Origin: Bacteroidales bacterium | GTDB taxonomy: Bacteria > Bacteroidota > Bacteroidia > Bacteroidales > UBA932 | DNA: 41,515 nucleotides | Assembly (NCBI GenBank): GCA_017618115.1 | Contig: JAFZUX010000010.1 | Span: 1-41,515 of the forward strand | Direction: 5' to 3' | Shown here: positions 35,155 through 41,515 of the stretch, piece after piece | How positions within the stretch are numbered: position 1 is the stretch's first letter | How the letters are laid out: every line of letters begins with the position of its first letter | The notes under the pieces: model-generated | What the model saw: the letters and a program-made list of their open reading frames with translations, nothing else | Databases searched by the model: none | Told to the model about the DNA's origin: nothing | Program-made: the position numbers and the translations under genes

Positions 35155-35169
35155 ACACCTGCCCTAATT
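35126..35169. terminator. Strong bidirectional terminator hairpin
   Basis: AATTAGGGCAGGT (35126-35138) and ACCTGCCCTAATT (35157-35169) are perfect 13-bp complements, with a further TTTG/CAAA pairing inside. T-rich sequence follows on both strands (TTTCTGTTTTA on +, TTTTTG on -). It most likely ends recJ-fic transcription. Confidence 0.7.
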
Positions 35170-35258
35170 GGTTTCTGTTTTAATTATTTATGTCACTGCA
35201 AAGATAAAGAAAAAGTTTAACAATCATCAAACTTTTGTGATAAAAAGTGAATACAAAT

Positions 35259-36131
35259 CTACTCCTGCTCGTAATAGTATGAGTAGTCTATGCCCTTCAT
35301 AAAGATCTCACGGTCATCTATTTTGTCTGTCATTGCTCCTTTGAGTAAGGCTCTTATGGAAGTATCATCCGTAGAACTTTTTCGCATAGCTTCCAGATAC
35401 TCATTCTTGTCTATCTTGCTCCAATCTACACATAACTTAATGCACTTCTTAAACATCAAGTCCAACCAGATTCGGGTTGAGCGACCATTGCCCTCCATAA
35501 AAGGATGCGCCATGTTCATTTCCACATACTTACTTACAATCTCATCAAATGTAGTCTGTGGCATTGCCTCAATAAGTTTTAGGTTCTTCATCAGATACTC
35601 GGCACGGCAGAAGATTGTTCCTCCCTTCCAAATTGTCTTTGTACGTATCTGCCCTGCAAAGTCATAGAGCCCTCCAAATAGGTAAGCGTGAATCTGTTGC
35701 AGACATTTTACGGTTCCGGGTTCCATACTGTCAAGTAGTCCGCTCTCTATCAGCGTGTATGCCTTCTTTTTACTCCGGCCGTCAATACTGTTGTCACTGT
35801 AAGTGAACCAATCCAGGAATTTGCGGGCACGGTTATTTGGATAATTTTTAGCCAGTGTCTGAACACACTTTGCATCCAATGCATCAGAAAAGCGCTGCTT
35901 GCCATCGGGAGCTTGGAATTTGAGGTGGTTAGTGACACTAACCAGTTCAACTCCCTCTTTAGCCATCTTTCCCTTCAAGTATTTCCAATAGTTGCGGCAC
36001 TTTTTGTAATCATCCTCTTCATTGACAGCCCTTACAATGTCTATAGCAGAGAACCACCACTTGTTGAGATTCTCGTCCCACACCGCCCGCACTTCGCGGT
36101 CGTTGAAAAACCTTATAGACTTCTTGCTCAT
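35259..36131 (-). CDS. Fic-domain AMP-transferase with N-terminal BRO-N-like domain
   Basis: Fic domains transfer AMP or related groups from nucleotides onto protein side chains. In this 290-residue protein the catalytic loop HPFMEGNGRSTR (209-220) is complete, with His 209 as base and the GNGR anion site. The flanking helices (FGGLYDFAGQIRTKTIWKGG) are normal. The C-terminus YSYYYEQE holds SxxxE (284-288), a match to the inhibitory motif of class III Fic proteins with Gln in place of the usual Gly/Asn. The first 120 residues (IRFFNDREVRAVWDENLNKW and following) resemble the BRO-N domain of phage antirepressors, which binds DNA. It starts 3 bp after the recJ stop, so the two are cotranscribed. 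It may be an autoinhibited regulator or a toxin-like element; no antitoxin gene is separate. Confidence 0.88.
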   Translation of the reverse strand: MSKKSIRFFNDREVRAVWDENLNKWWFSAIDIVRAVNEEDDYKKCRNYWKYLKGKMAKEGVELVSVTNHLKFQAPDGKQRFSDALDAKCVQTLAKNYPNNRARKFLDWFTYSDNSIDGRSKKKAYTLIESGLLDSMEPGTVKCLQQIHAYLFGGLYDFAGQIRTKTIWKGGTIFCRAEYLMKNLKLIEAMPQTTFDEIVSKYVEMNMAHPFMEGNGRSTRIWLDLMFKKCIKLCVDWSKIDKNEYLEAMRKSSTDDTSIRALLKGAMTDKIDDREIFMKGIDYSYYYEQE

Positions 36132-36134
36132 ATC

Positions 36135-37898
36135 TTATAGGGTGGTGTCTTTGCCCTCGCGGATATCTTTGATTCTCAGCTGGATGTTGGCAATGCTGCT
36201 GCGGTAGAAATTCTCTGCAATGGAGTAGCAGATATCTACAGGATCACCGCCTGCAAGGTGGTCAAAGTATTCGCTCATGTTGAATGCAATTGCACTGAGC
36301 GGACGGTAAGGTGCATCCTCCTGAATGAGTTCCAGTTTGAGGTGACCGCCTCTTCCTCCGTTGGCGTTACCAACTATGCGGCCGTTACCGTTGTCGTAAA
36401 CGCTGGTAGTCATAAAGACAGGAGACTGGTTGCCCGGTCCGAACGGCTGGAAGTTGTTAAGCAGACGGAAGAATTTTGGAGTAATCTGTTTGAACTCCAG
36501 GAATGCGTCTATGTTGATGATAGGAGTAAGAATCTCCTTTGTAATGTTCTTGGTTACAATGCTTTCAAAGCGCTGGCGGAAGGTCTCAAGGTTCTCCTCC
36601 TTAAGAGTAAGACCTGCAGCGTAGGTGTGACCTCCAAAGTTTTCCAAAAGGTCTGCACAACTCTCAATTGCATCGTAAAGGTCAAAGCCCGCAATACTTC
36701 TTGCAGAGCCGGAGATGAATCCGTTGGCAGATTTTGTGAGGACAATGGTAGGACGGTAGAAGGCCTCAACAAGACGGCTGGCAACTATTCCCACAACACC
36801 CTTATGCCACTCCGGGTTGTAAACCACGGTAGAGTTTAAAGTACTGAAGTTAGGGTGGTTACGTACTATCTCAATAGCCTGCTCCGTAATTGCGCGGTCT
36901 ATGCTCTTACGCTCGTTGTTGTGGTCGTTAATCTCCTTTCCAATTCTTGCAGCCTCTGCAATATCGTCAGAGGTAAGCAGATCCACGGCCATACGTCCGC
37001 TCTCCATTCTGCCGGCCGCATTAATTCTAGGACCAATCTTAAAGACTACATCGTCTATTGTAATCTTGTGTTTCTCAAGGCCTGAGAGCTTTATCATAGA
37101 GAGCAGTCCCTTTCTCGGAGCCTCGTTCAAACGCTTTAATCCGTAGTAAGCCAGCACTCTGTTCTCACCGGTAACGGAAACAAGGTCTGCAGCAATACTT
37201 ACTGCAACAAGATCCAGCAGCGGCGTAATCTCCTCAAACGGAATGTTATATCTCTGGGTATATCCCTGAACCAACTTGAATCCTACACCGCAACCGGAAA
37301 GGTCATCATACGGGTAGTGGCAATCCGTCCTCTTAGGATCAAGAACTGCAACTGCAGGAGGAAGAACGTCTCCCGGAAGGTGGTGGTCACAGATTATGAA
37401 ATCTATTCCCTTCTCCTTGGCATACTTAACTGCCTCAGCCTCCTTAATTCCACAGTCCAAGGCAATTACAAGTGAGCACTTGCGCTCCAGTGCCCAGTCA
37501 ACTCCGTAGAAAGAGATACCGTAACCCTCGTCATAACGGTCCGGAATGTAGTAATCCAGATTAGGAGTAAGACGCCTCAGGAATGAGTAAACAAGTGAAA
37601 CGGCGCTAGTTCCGTCCACATCGTAATCTCCGTAAACCAGAATCTTTTCCCGCTCTGTTACAGCTTTGTGAAGTCTCTCCACAGCCACATCCATATCCGT
37701 CATAAGGAACGGATCGTGAAGCATCTCCAAAGATGGGTGGAAGAAACGGCGGACATCGTCAGAACTCTTTATTCCTCTTTGAACCAATAGATTAGCTAAG
37801 ACCTCGTCTATGCCGAGCTCCTGAACCAGTTGCCTTGTGTAAATAGGGTTTCCCGGTTCCCTCACTATCCACTGTTTCTCTTTTGTCTTAACTACCAT
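36135..37898 (-). CDS. recJ: Single-stranded-DNA-specific exonuclease RecJ
   Basis: RecJ degrades single-stranded DNA 5' to 3' in recombination and mismatch repair. The protein (587 residues from the chosen start) shows the DHH-family motifs VYGDYDVDGTSAVSL, IICDHHLPGD and INAAGRMESGRMAVDL, the DHHA1 motif NFGGHTYAAGLTL, and an OB-fold tail. An in-frame TTG at 37928 would add ten residues, but it lies inside the likely -7 element TATATTTG (37926-37933), so the ATG at 37898 (MVVKTKEKQWIVREPG) is preferred. It is divergent from lysS and cotranscribed with the Fic gene. Confidence 0.94.
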   Translation of the reverse strand: MVVKTKEKQWIVREPGNPIYTRQLVQELGIDEVLANLLVQRGIKSSDDVRRFFHPSLEMLHDPFLMTDMDVAVERLHKAVTEREKILVYGDYDVDGTSAVSLVYSFLRRLTPNLDYYIPDRYDEGYGISFYGVDWALERKCSLVIALDCGIKEAEAVKYAKEKGIDFIICDHHLPGDVLPPAVAVLDPKRTDCHYPYDDLSGCGVGFKLVQGYTQRYNIPFEEITPLLDLVAVSIAADLVSVTGENRVLAYYGLKRLNEAPRKGLLSMIKLSGLEKHKITIDDVVFKIGPRINAAGRMESGRMAVDLLTSDDIAEAARIGKEINDHNNERKSIDRAITEQAIEIVRNHPNFSTLNSTVVYNPEWHKGVVGIVASRLVEAFYRPTIVLTKSANGFISGSARSIAGFDLYDAIESCADLLENFGGHTYAAGLTLKEENLETFRQRFESIVTKNITKEILTPIINIDAFLEFKQITPKFFRLLNNFQPFGPGNQSPVFMTTSVYDNGNGRIVGNANGGRGGHLKLELIQEDAPYRPLSAIAFNMSEYFDHLAGGDPVDICYSIAENFYRSSIANIQLRIKDIREGKDTTL

Positions 37899-37925
37899 AC
37901 GGAAAAAGGGAGTTTCACCAATAGG

Positions 37926-37933
37926 CAAATATA
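37926..37933 (-). promoter_or_regulatory. Likely -7 element of recJ-fic
   Basis: TATATTTG on the minus strand is a perfect TAnnTTTG match, 28 bp before the recJ ATG. It excludes the upstream TTG as the main start. The -33 TTG was not found at the usual distance. Confidence 0.5.
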
Positions 37934-37960
37934 ATTAATTATTATCTGATAAAAAAATGT

Positions 37961-37968
37961 TACCTTTG
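37961..37968 (+). promoter_or_regulatory. lysS: Likely -7 element of lysS
   Basis: TACCTTTG is a perfect TAnnTTTG match, 19 bp before the lysS ATG. It lies back to back with the recJ -7 element, 27 bp away, in an AT-rich divergent region. No -33 TTG is at standard spacing. Confidence 0.5.
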
Positions 37969-37987
37969 GCCGTTAATTTAATTTTCA

Positions 37988-39520
37988 ATGGAACAGAATC
38001 TTAACGAACAGGAACAAATAAGAAGACAGTCTTTGCAGCAAATGCGAGACTTAGGTATAAACCCTTATCCGGCAGAGGAATATCCGGTTACAGCCACATC
38101 CAAAGAGATTTTAGAGGGCTTTAATCCGGAGGCAGCGGAGGATGATTCTTCCCAGCAGAAGTTTAAAGAGATCTCCTTTGCAGGACGTCTTATGAGCCGC
38201 CGTATTATGGGCGCCGCCTCATTTATTGAGGTTCAGGATGCAGAGGGCAGAATCCAGGCCTACGTAAAGAGAGACGAGGTTTGCCCGGGAGAGGACAAGA
38301 CGCTCTATAACACTGTCTTTAAGAAACTTCTGGACATTGGAGATATCATCGGAATTAAGGGATACGCCTTTGTAACCCAGACCGGTCAGAAGTCCATCCA
38401 CGTTAAGGAACTGAAGGTTTTGAGCAAGTCTCTCAGGGTACTTCCTATCGTGAAGGAGAAGGACGGAGAGGTTTATGACGCATTTGCAGACCCGGAGATG
38501 CGCTACCGCCAGAGATATGTGGATCTGATTGTAAATCCGGAAGTTAGAAAGGTCTTTGAGAAGCGTACCACAATCTATAACACCATGCGTGAGTTCTTCA
38601 ACTCCCACGGTTACCTGGAGGTGGAAACCCCTATCCTTCAGCCAATTCCGGGAGGAGCAAACGCACGTCCGTTTGTAACTCACCACAACGTTTTGGATAT
38701 GGATCTCTATCTGCGTATTGCAGACGAGCTTTACCTCAAGCGCCTAATAGTTGGCGGATTCCCAGGCGTTTACGAGTTCTCCAAGAACTTCCGTAACGAG
38801 GGTATGGACCGTACTCACAACCCTGAGTTCACCGCAATGGAAATCTACGTAGCCTACAAGGATTACTACTGGATGATGAACTTTACGGAGCAGATGCTTG
38901 AGAAAATCTGCGTTGCGGTTAACGGAACTACCAAGGTAAAGATTGGAGAGAACGAGGTAGACTTCAAAGGTCCGTACAAGAGACTCCCTATGATTGAGGC
39001 AATTAAGCAGTATGCCGGAGTGGATATTACCGGAATGAGCGAGGATAAACTCCGCGAAACCTGCAACCGCCTCAAGGTTCCAATTCAGCCAAGTTTTGGA
39101 GAGGGCAAACTCATAGATGCAATCTTTGGAGCATTCGTTGAAGACAAGCTCATTCAGCCAACCTTCATCATAGATTATCCTGTTTCACTCTCCCCACTTA
39201 CCAAGAGAAAGAGAGACAACAACAACCTGGTTGAGAGGTTTGAACTTTTTGTTTGCGGCAAGGAGTTGGCAAATGCATACAGCGAGCTCAATGACCCTAT
39301 AGATCAGTTAGATAGATTCCAGGATCAGTTGCGTCTGAAGAACGGCGGAGATGATGAAGCAATGTACATAGACTACGACTTCATCCGTTCCCTCGAGTAC
39401 GGAATGCCGCCAACCAGCGGAATGGGAATCGGAATGGACCGCCTCACAATGTTTATGACCAACCAGGTCTCCATTCAGGATGTCCTCTTCTTCCCACAGA
39501 TGAAGAAGGAGCAGTACTAA
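37988..39520 (+). CDS. lysS: Lysyl-tRNA synthetase, class II
   Basis: LysS charges tRNA-Lys. The 510-residue protein has an OB-fold anticodon-binding domain ([20 protein letters not shown]), class II motif 2 around [20 protein letters not shown], the LysS block [19 protein letters not shown], and motif 3 [17 protein letters not shown] near the end. Length is normal, with no low-complexity insertion, unlike many neighbours. It is followed at 22 bp by the RNA methyltransferase gene, which is probably cotranscribed. Confidence 0.97.
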   Translation: MEQNLNEQEQIRRQSLQQMRDLGINPYPAEEYPVTATSKEILEGFNPEAAEDDSSQQKFKEISFAGRLMSRRIMGAASFIEVQDAEGRIQAYVKRDEVCPGEDKTLYNTVFKKLLDIGDIIGIKGYAFVTQTGQKSIHVKELKVLSKSLRVLPIVKEKDGEVYDAFADPEMRYRQRYVDLIVNPEVRKVFEKRTTIYNTMREFFNSHGYLEVETPILQPIPGGANARPFVTHHNVLDMDLYLRIADELYLKRLIVGGFPGVYEFSKNFRNEGMDRTHNPEFTAMEIYVAYKDYYWMMNFTEQMLEKICVAVNGTTKVKIGENEVDFKGPYKRLPMIEAIKQYAGVDITGMSEDKLRETCNRLKVPIQPSFGEGKLIDAIFGAFVEDKLIQPTFIIDYPVSLSPLTKRKRDNNNLVERFELFVCGKELANAYSELNDPIDQLDRFQDQLRLKNGGDDEAMYIDYDFIRSLEYGMPPTSGMGIGMDRLTMFMTNQVSIQDVLFFPQMKKEQY

Positions 39521-39542
39521 GGCCCTTTTTAACTCCCGATAG

Positions 39543-40478
39543 ATGAACGCTTTACTCCAAAACGCCACCCCTATCACCTCACTTCAGAACCCAAAGGTGA
39601 AAGAGGCCGTTTTGCTTCAGGAAAAGGCCCGTGAAAGGGAGAAGCGCTCACTCTTTGTTGCTGAGGGAGTTAGGGAAATCACCGCAGCAATCTCGTCCGG
39701 CTTTGAAGTGGAAACTCTCTTCTTCTGCCCGGATATTATTTCCTCTTTTCCCTTCCCGATAGATTCCCGTACCAGACTCTTTTCACTCCCTTCCAACGTC
39801 TATGCTAAGATTGCCTACCGCTCAACTACAGAGGGCGTTACAGCAATTGTCAGATCCAGGCACCTAACTCTGGAAGACCTCACCCCGCTGCTCTATCCTA
39901 ACTCCGCCTCCAACAATAATGCAACAACTGTCAGAGCATCATCCAATAAGATAATACCAGCAAATAATCCTGCATGTGTTGCATCACAAAAATGCAATAA
40001 TCCGCTGATAATCATCGCAGAAGCGGTTGAAAAGCCCGGCAACCTGGGAGCAATACTCCGTACTGCAGATGCCGTTGGTGCAACCGCCGTGCTCTTCTGC
40101 AACCCAAAGACAGACCTCTACAATCCCAATCTCATACGTGCATCACTTGGCGGAGTCTTCACCCAAAAGATAGTCTGCTGCAAAACCTCAGATGCCATCA
40201 AATGGCTCAAAGCCAACAAGATAAAAATCTACAGTGCACAACTCCAAGACTCCGTTCCATACTACGGCACAGATATGACTCTTCCGTGCGCCATAGCCCT
40301 TGGAAGTGAAGCGGACGGAATCTCAGAGGAATTCCGAATTGCCTCAGACAAAAAGATAATGATTCCAATGCTGGGAAAACTGGACTCCCTCAACGTCTCA
40401 GTCTCCGCCTCAATCCTCTGCTATGAAGCCCTAAGACAGCGAGTTGCAAAAACACAAACTCCTCAGAAAACAAAATAA
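39543..40478 (+). CDS. SpoU/TrmH-family RNA 2'-O-methyltransferase
   Basis: This 311-residue protein methylates the 2'-OH of a tRNA or rRNA nucleotide using SAM. The N-terminal substrate-binding region (SLQNPKVKEAVLLQEKAR, FVAEGVREI) and the SPOUT knot motifs are clear: EAVEKPGNLGAILRTADAVG, NLIRASLGGVF, IALGSEADGISEEF and IPMLGKLDSLNVSVSASI. Residues about 118-154 (39894-40004) between the two domains are an Asn/Ala/Ser-rich insertion. The exact target is not determinable (TrmH, RlmB and TsnR-like proteins look alike). A 67-bp gap leads to aroE. Confidence 0.92.
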   Translation: MNALLQNATPITSLQNPKVKEAVLLQEKAREREKRSLFVAEGVREITAAISSGFEVETLFFCPDIISSFPFPIDSRTRLFSLPSNVYAKIAYRSTTEGVTAIVRSRHLTLEDLTPLLYPNSASNNNATTVRASSNKIIPANNPACVASQKCNNPLIIIAEAVEKPGNLGAILRTADAVGATAVLFCNPKTDLYNPNLIRASLGGVFTQKIVCCKTSDAIKWLKANKIKIYSAQLQDSVPYYGTDMTLPCAIALGSEADGISEEFRIASDKKIMIPMLGKLDSLNVSVSASILCYEALRQRVAKTQTPQKTK

Positions 40479-40545
40479 ATTCAGAAGAATCAGAAATAGC
40501 AGAGGCCTCTGAAAGACAGAGCAGCAGAACCAGAAATCAAAGTAG

Positions 40546-41515
40546 ATGAAAAAGTTTGCACTCATAGGAAACCCCATAGGCCATTCCAAAAGCCCCGCCC
40601 TCTTCCGCGCCGCTTATCCTCACAAATCCGCACACACTTCTTCAATCTCCTCAAACTCAGACTCTTCTGACTCTAATACTTCTACATCAAGATCATCTGT
40701 CTCTGAAAGATCTGCCTCTAAGTTTGCAGAACAAATGTCATATGAATTGGTACAGGAAGATAGTATTGAGGCGTCCATGATGCACTTAAAACAAGGCGAT
40801 TACAACGGTTGCAACGTAACGGCACCTTTCAAAGAGGATGCAATGTGCTACGTCACAGACCCTAGTGCCGTCTGCAAAACACTGCAAGCCACCAACTTGC
40901 TGCTCTTCAAAGAAGACCACACCTACGCCTTCAACACAGACTACCTGGCAGTCCGCCGCCTCCTCCAAGAAGATCCAAAGTGTTCCCAGTGTCCGGAAAT
41001 TAGGGACACCTGGAACGAAAAAGGCCAAAAACGTTCCCAGTGTCCGGAAAACAGGGACACCTGGAACGAAAAAGAGGGCCAAAGTGCTCGAGGTGTCCGG
41101 AAATTAGGGACACCTCAAGCAAAAAAGGGGGTAAAATGCTCGAGGTGTCCGGAAATTAGGGACACCTCAAGCACCGTGCTGGTTGTTGGCTGTGGCGGAG
41201 CGGGGAAAGCTGCAGCACTGGCGGCAAAAGATGAAGGGCTCAACACCCTCATTACCAACAGAACTGCAGAGAAAGCCACCGCCTTTGCAAAATCTATCGG
41301 TATAAAGGCAATCTCTCCCAAAGATGCTTACACCCTCATCTCTTCATTCATTGACTCTCAGTCAGATCACTCATGCAACTCTAATCCAGAGACCAACAGT
41401 TGCAGCACTAAGACAGAAACCAACAGTTGCAGCACTAAGACAGAAACCAACAGTTGCAGCACTAAGACAGAAACCAACAGTTGCAGCACTAAGACAGAAA
41501 CCAACAGTTGCAGCA
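40546..41515 (+). CDS. aroE: Shikimate dehydrogenase AroE, incomplete at window end, with three repeat insertions
   Basis: The frame is open from the ATG at 40546 to the window end (323 codons, no stop). AroE reduces 3-dehydroshikimate with NADPH. The N-terminus has FALIGNPIGHSKSPALF (shikimate-binding Ser residues), NVTAPFKEDAM with the catalytic Lys, and NTDYLAV with the conserved Asp. The NADPH fold starts at VLVVGCGGAGKAAALAA, followed by ITNRTAEKA. Three segments are extra: a Ser-rich stretch (residues about 28-61), a 64-residue segment made by four palindromic DNA repeats (146-209) between the two domains, and a TNSCSTKTE tandem repeat from residue 283. All key residues seen so far are intact, so it may be functional, but a damaged gene cannot be excluded. 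Confidence 0.85.
   Translation, partial: MKKFALIGNPIGHSKSPALFRAAYPHKSAHTSSISSNSDSSDSNTSTSRSSVSERSASKFAEQMSYELVQEDSIEASMMHLKQGDYNGCNVTAPFKEDAMCYVTDPSAVCKTLQATNLLLFKEDHTYAFNTDYLAVRRLLQEDPKCSQCPEIRDTWNEKGQKRSQCPENRDTWNEKEGQSARGVRKLGTPQAKKGVKCSRCPEIRDTSSTVLVVGCGGAGKAAALAAKDEGLNTLITNRTAEKATAFAKSIGIKAISPKDAYTLISSFIDSQSDHSCNSNPETNSCSTKTETNSCSTKTETNSCSTKTETNSCSTKTETNSCS
40630..40728 (+). repeat. Ser-codon-rich low-complexity insertion in aroE
   Basis: About 33 codons, mostly Ser with Asn, Asp, Thr and Arg, separate the GHSKSP motif region from YELVQED. In ordinary AroE proteins this part is a structured helix and strand. Confidence 0.7.
40982..41172. repeat. Four 35-bp palindromic repeats inside aroE
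   Basis: Units lie at 40982-41016, 41033-41067, 41086-41120 and 41138-41172. Each has 13-nt arms around a 9-nt loop; units 1-2 pair at 11 of 13 positions and units 3-4 at 12 of 13. Inner arms are TGTCC/GGACA in all. Outer arms are GTTCC/GGAAC in units 1-2 and GCTCGAG/CTCAAGC in units 3-4, so several base pairs change together. Purine-rich spacers of 16, 18 and 17 bp give start-to-start distances of 51, 53 and 52 bp, a sum of 156. Units 1, 2 and 4 are read in one frame (CPEIRDT or CPENRDT) and unit 3 in another (GVRKLGTP). Confidence 0.9.
41392..41515 (+). repeat. 27-bp tandem repeat in aroE, continuing past the window end
   Basis: Four identical 27-bp units (41392-41418, 41419-41445, 41446-41472, 41473-41499) and a 16-bp partial fifth encode TNSCSTKTE in frame with aroE. 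Identity between copies suggests recent expansion by slippage or recombination. Confidence 0.93.

Noticed and set aside
35014-35220. 68-codon open frame between aroK and fic
   Set aside because: It runs across the RNA stems and terminator hairpin, has no signal or family motif, and its composition is not gene-like.
37899-37928. TTG start for recJ ten codons upstream
   Set aside because: It lies within a perfect -7 promoter element, so it is unlikely to be transcribed.
40982-41172. CRISPR array in the aroE repeats
   Set aside because: Spacers are 16-18 bp, similar to each other and purine-rich, the repeats lie in an open coding frame, and no cas gene is present.

Overview
The window looks like a chromosomal segment of a Bacteroidales-type bacterium (phylum Bacteroidota). 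The evidence is the gene families: a FimA/Mfa1-type fimbrial cluster with a Mfa2-like anchor and DUF3575 protein, a LytS/LytT pair beside a MacAB-like exporter, AddAB-type recombination nucleases, a BRO-N/Fic fusion, and a long ParC. Several promoters also match the Bacteroidota TTG / TAnnTTTG consensus, and Shine-Dalgarno sequences are rarely evident. No tRNA, rRNA, CRISPR array, transposase or integrase was seen. The species cannot be named from sequence alone.

Layout. 26-8659 (+): a tight seven-gene run encoding an outer-membrane efflux channel, periplasmic adaptor, ABC ATPase, ABC permease, sensor kinase, LytTR regulator and AsmA/DUF748 envelope protein. 8662-13004 (-): a fimbrial operon (DUF3575 protein, OmpA-like lipoprotein, pilin, Mfa2-like anchor) behind a well-formed promoter. 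13132-24205 (-): addA, addB, a cation/proton antiporter, gpsA, rnhA and pdxA, nearly without gaps. 24278-26494 (+): recG. 26674-30313 (-): a secreted M64 peptidase, era and an RluB-type pseudouridine synthase. 30383-34961 (+): a lone MacB-like permease, parC and aroK. 34962-35258: no protein gene, but a strong candidate for a small structured RNA on the minus strand. 35259-37898 (-): recJ followed at 3 bp by a BRO-N/Fic protein. 37988-41515 (+): lysS, an SpoU/TrmH-type RNA methyltransferase, and aroE running off the window end.

Most of the window is housekeeping and envelope biology. The unusual part is how conserved enzymes have been decorated. Low-complexity segments sit inside or at the ends of at least nine proteins (TolC-like, LytS-like, AddB, RecG, Era, RluB, ParC, SpoU methyltransferase, AroE). 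AroE is the extreme case: a Ser-rich insertion, four 35-bp palindromic DNA repeats read through in frame, and a 27-bp tandem repeat running to the window edge. The palindromic repeats show paired base changes in their stems and spacings of 51, 53 and 52 bp that together keep the reading frame. They look like a small mobile or structural repeat family that has been accepted inside a coding gene. The second candidate for something undescribed is the approximately 155-nt RNA at 34958-35116, with a closing stem, a GNRA-capped hairpin, a possible H-type pseudoknot, a terminator and a plausible promoter.
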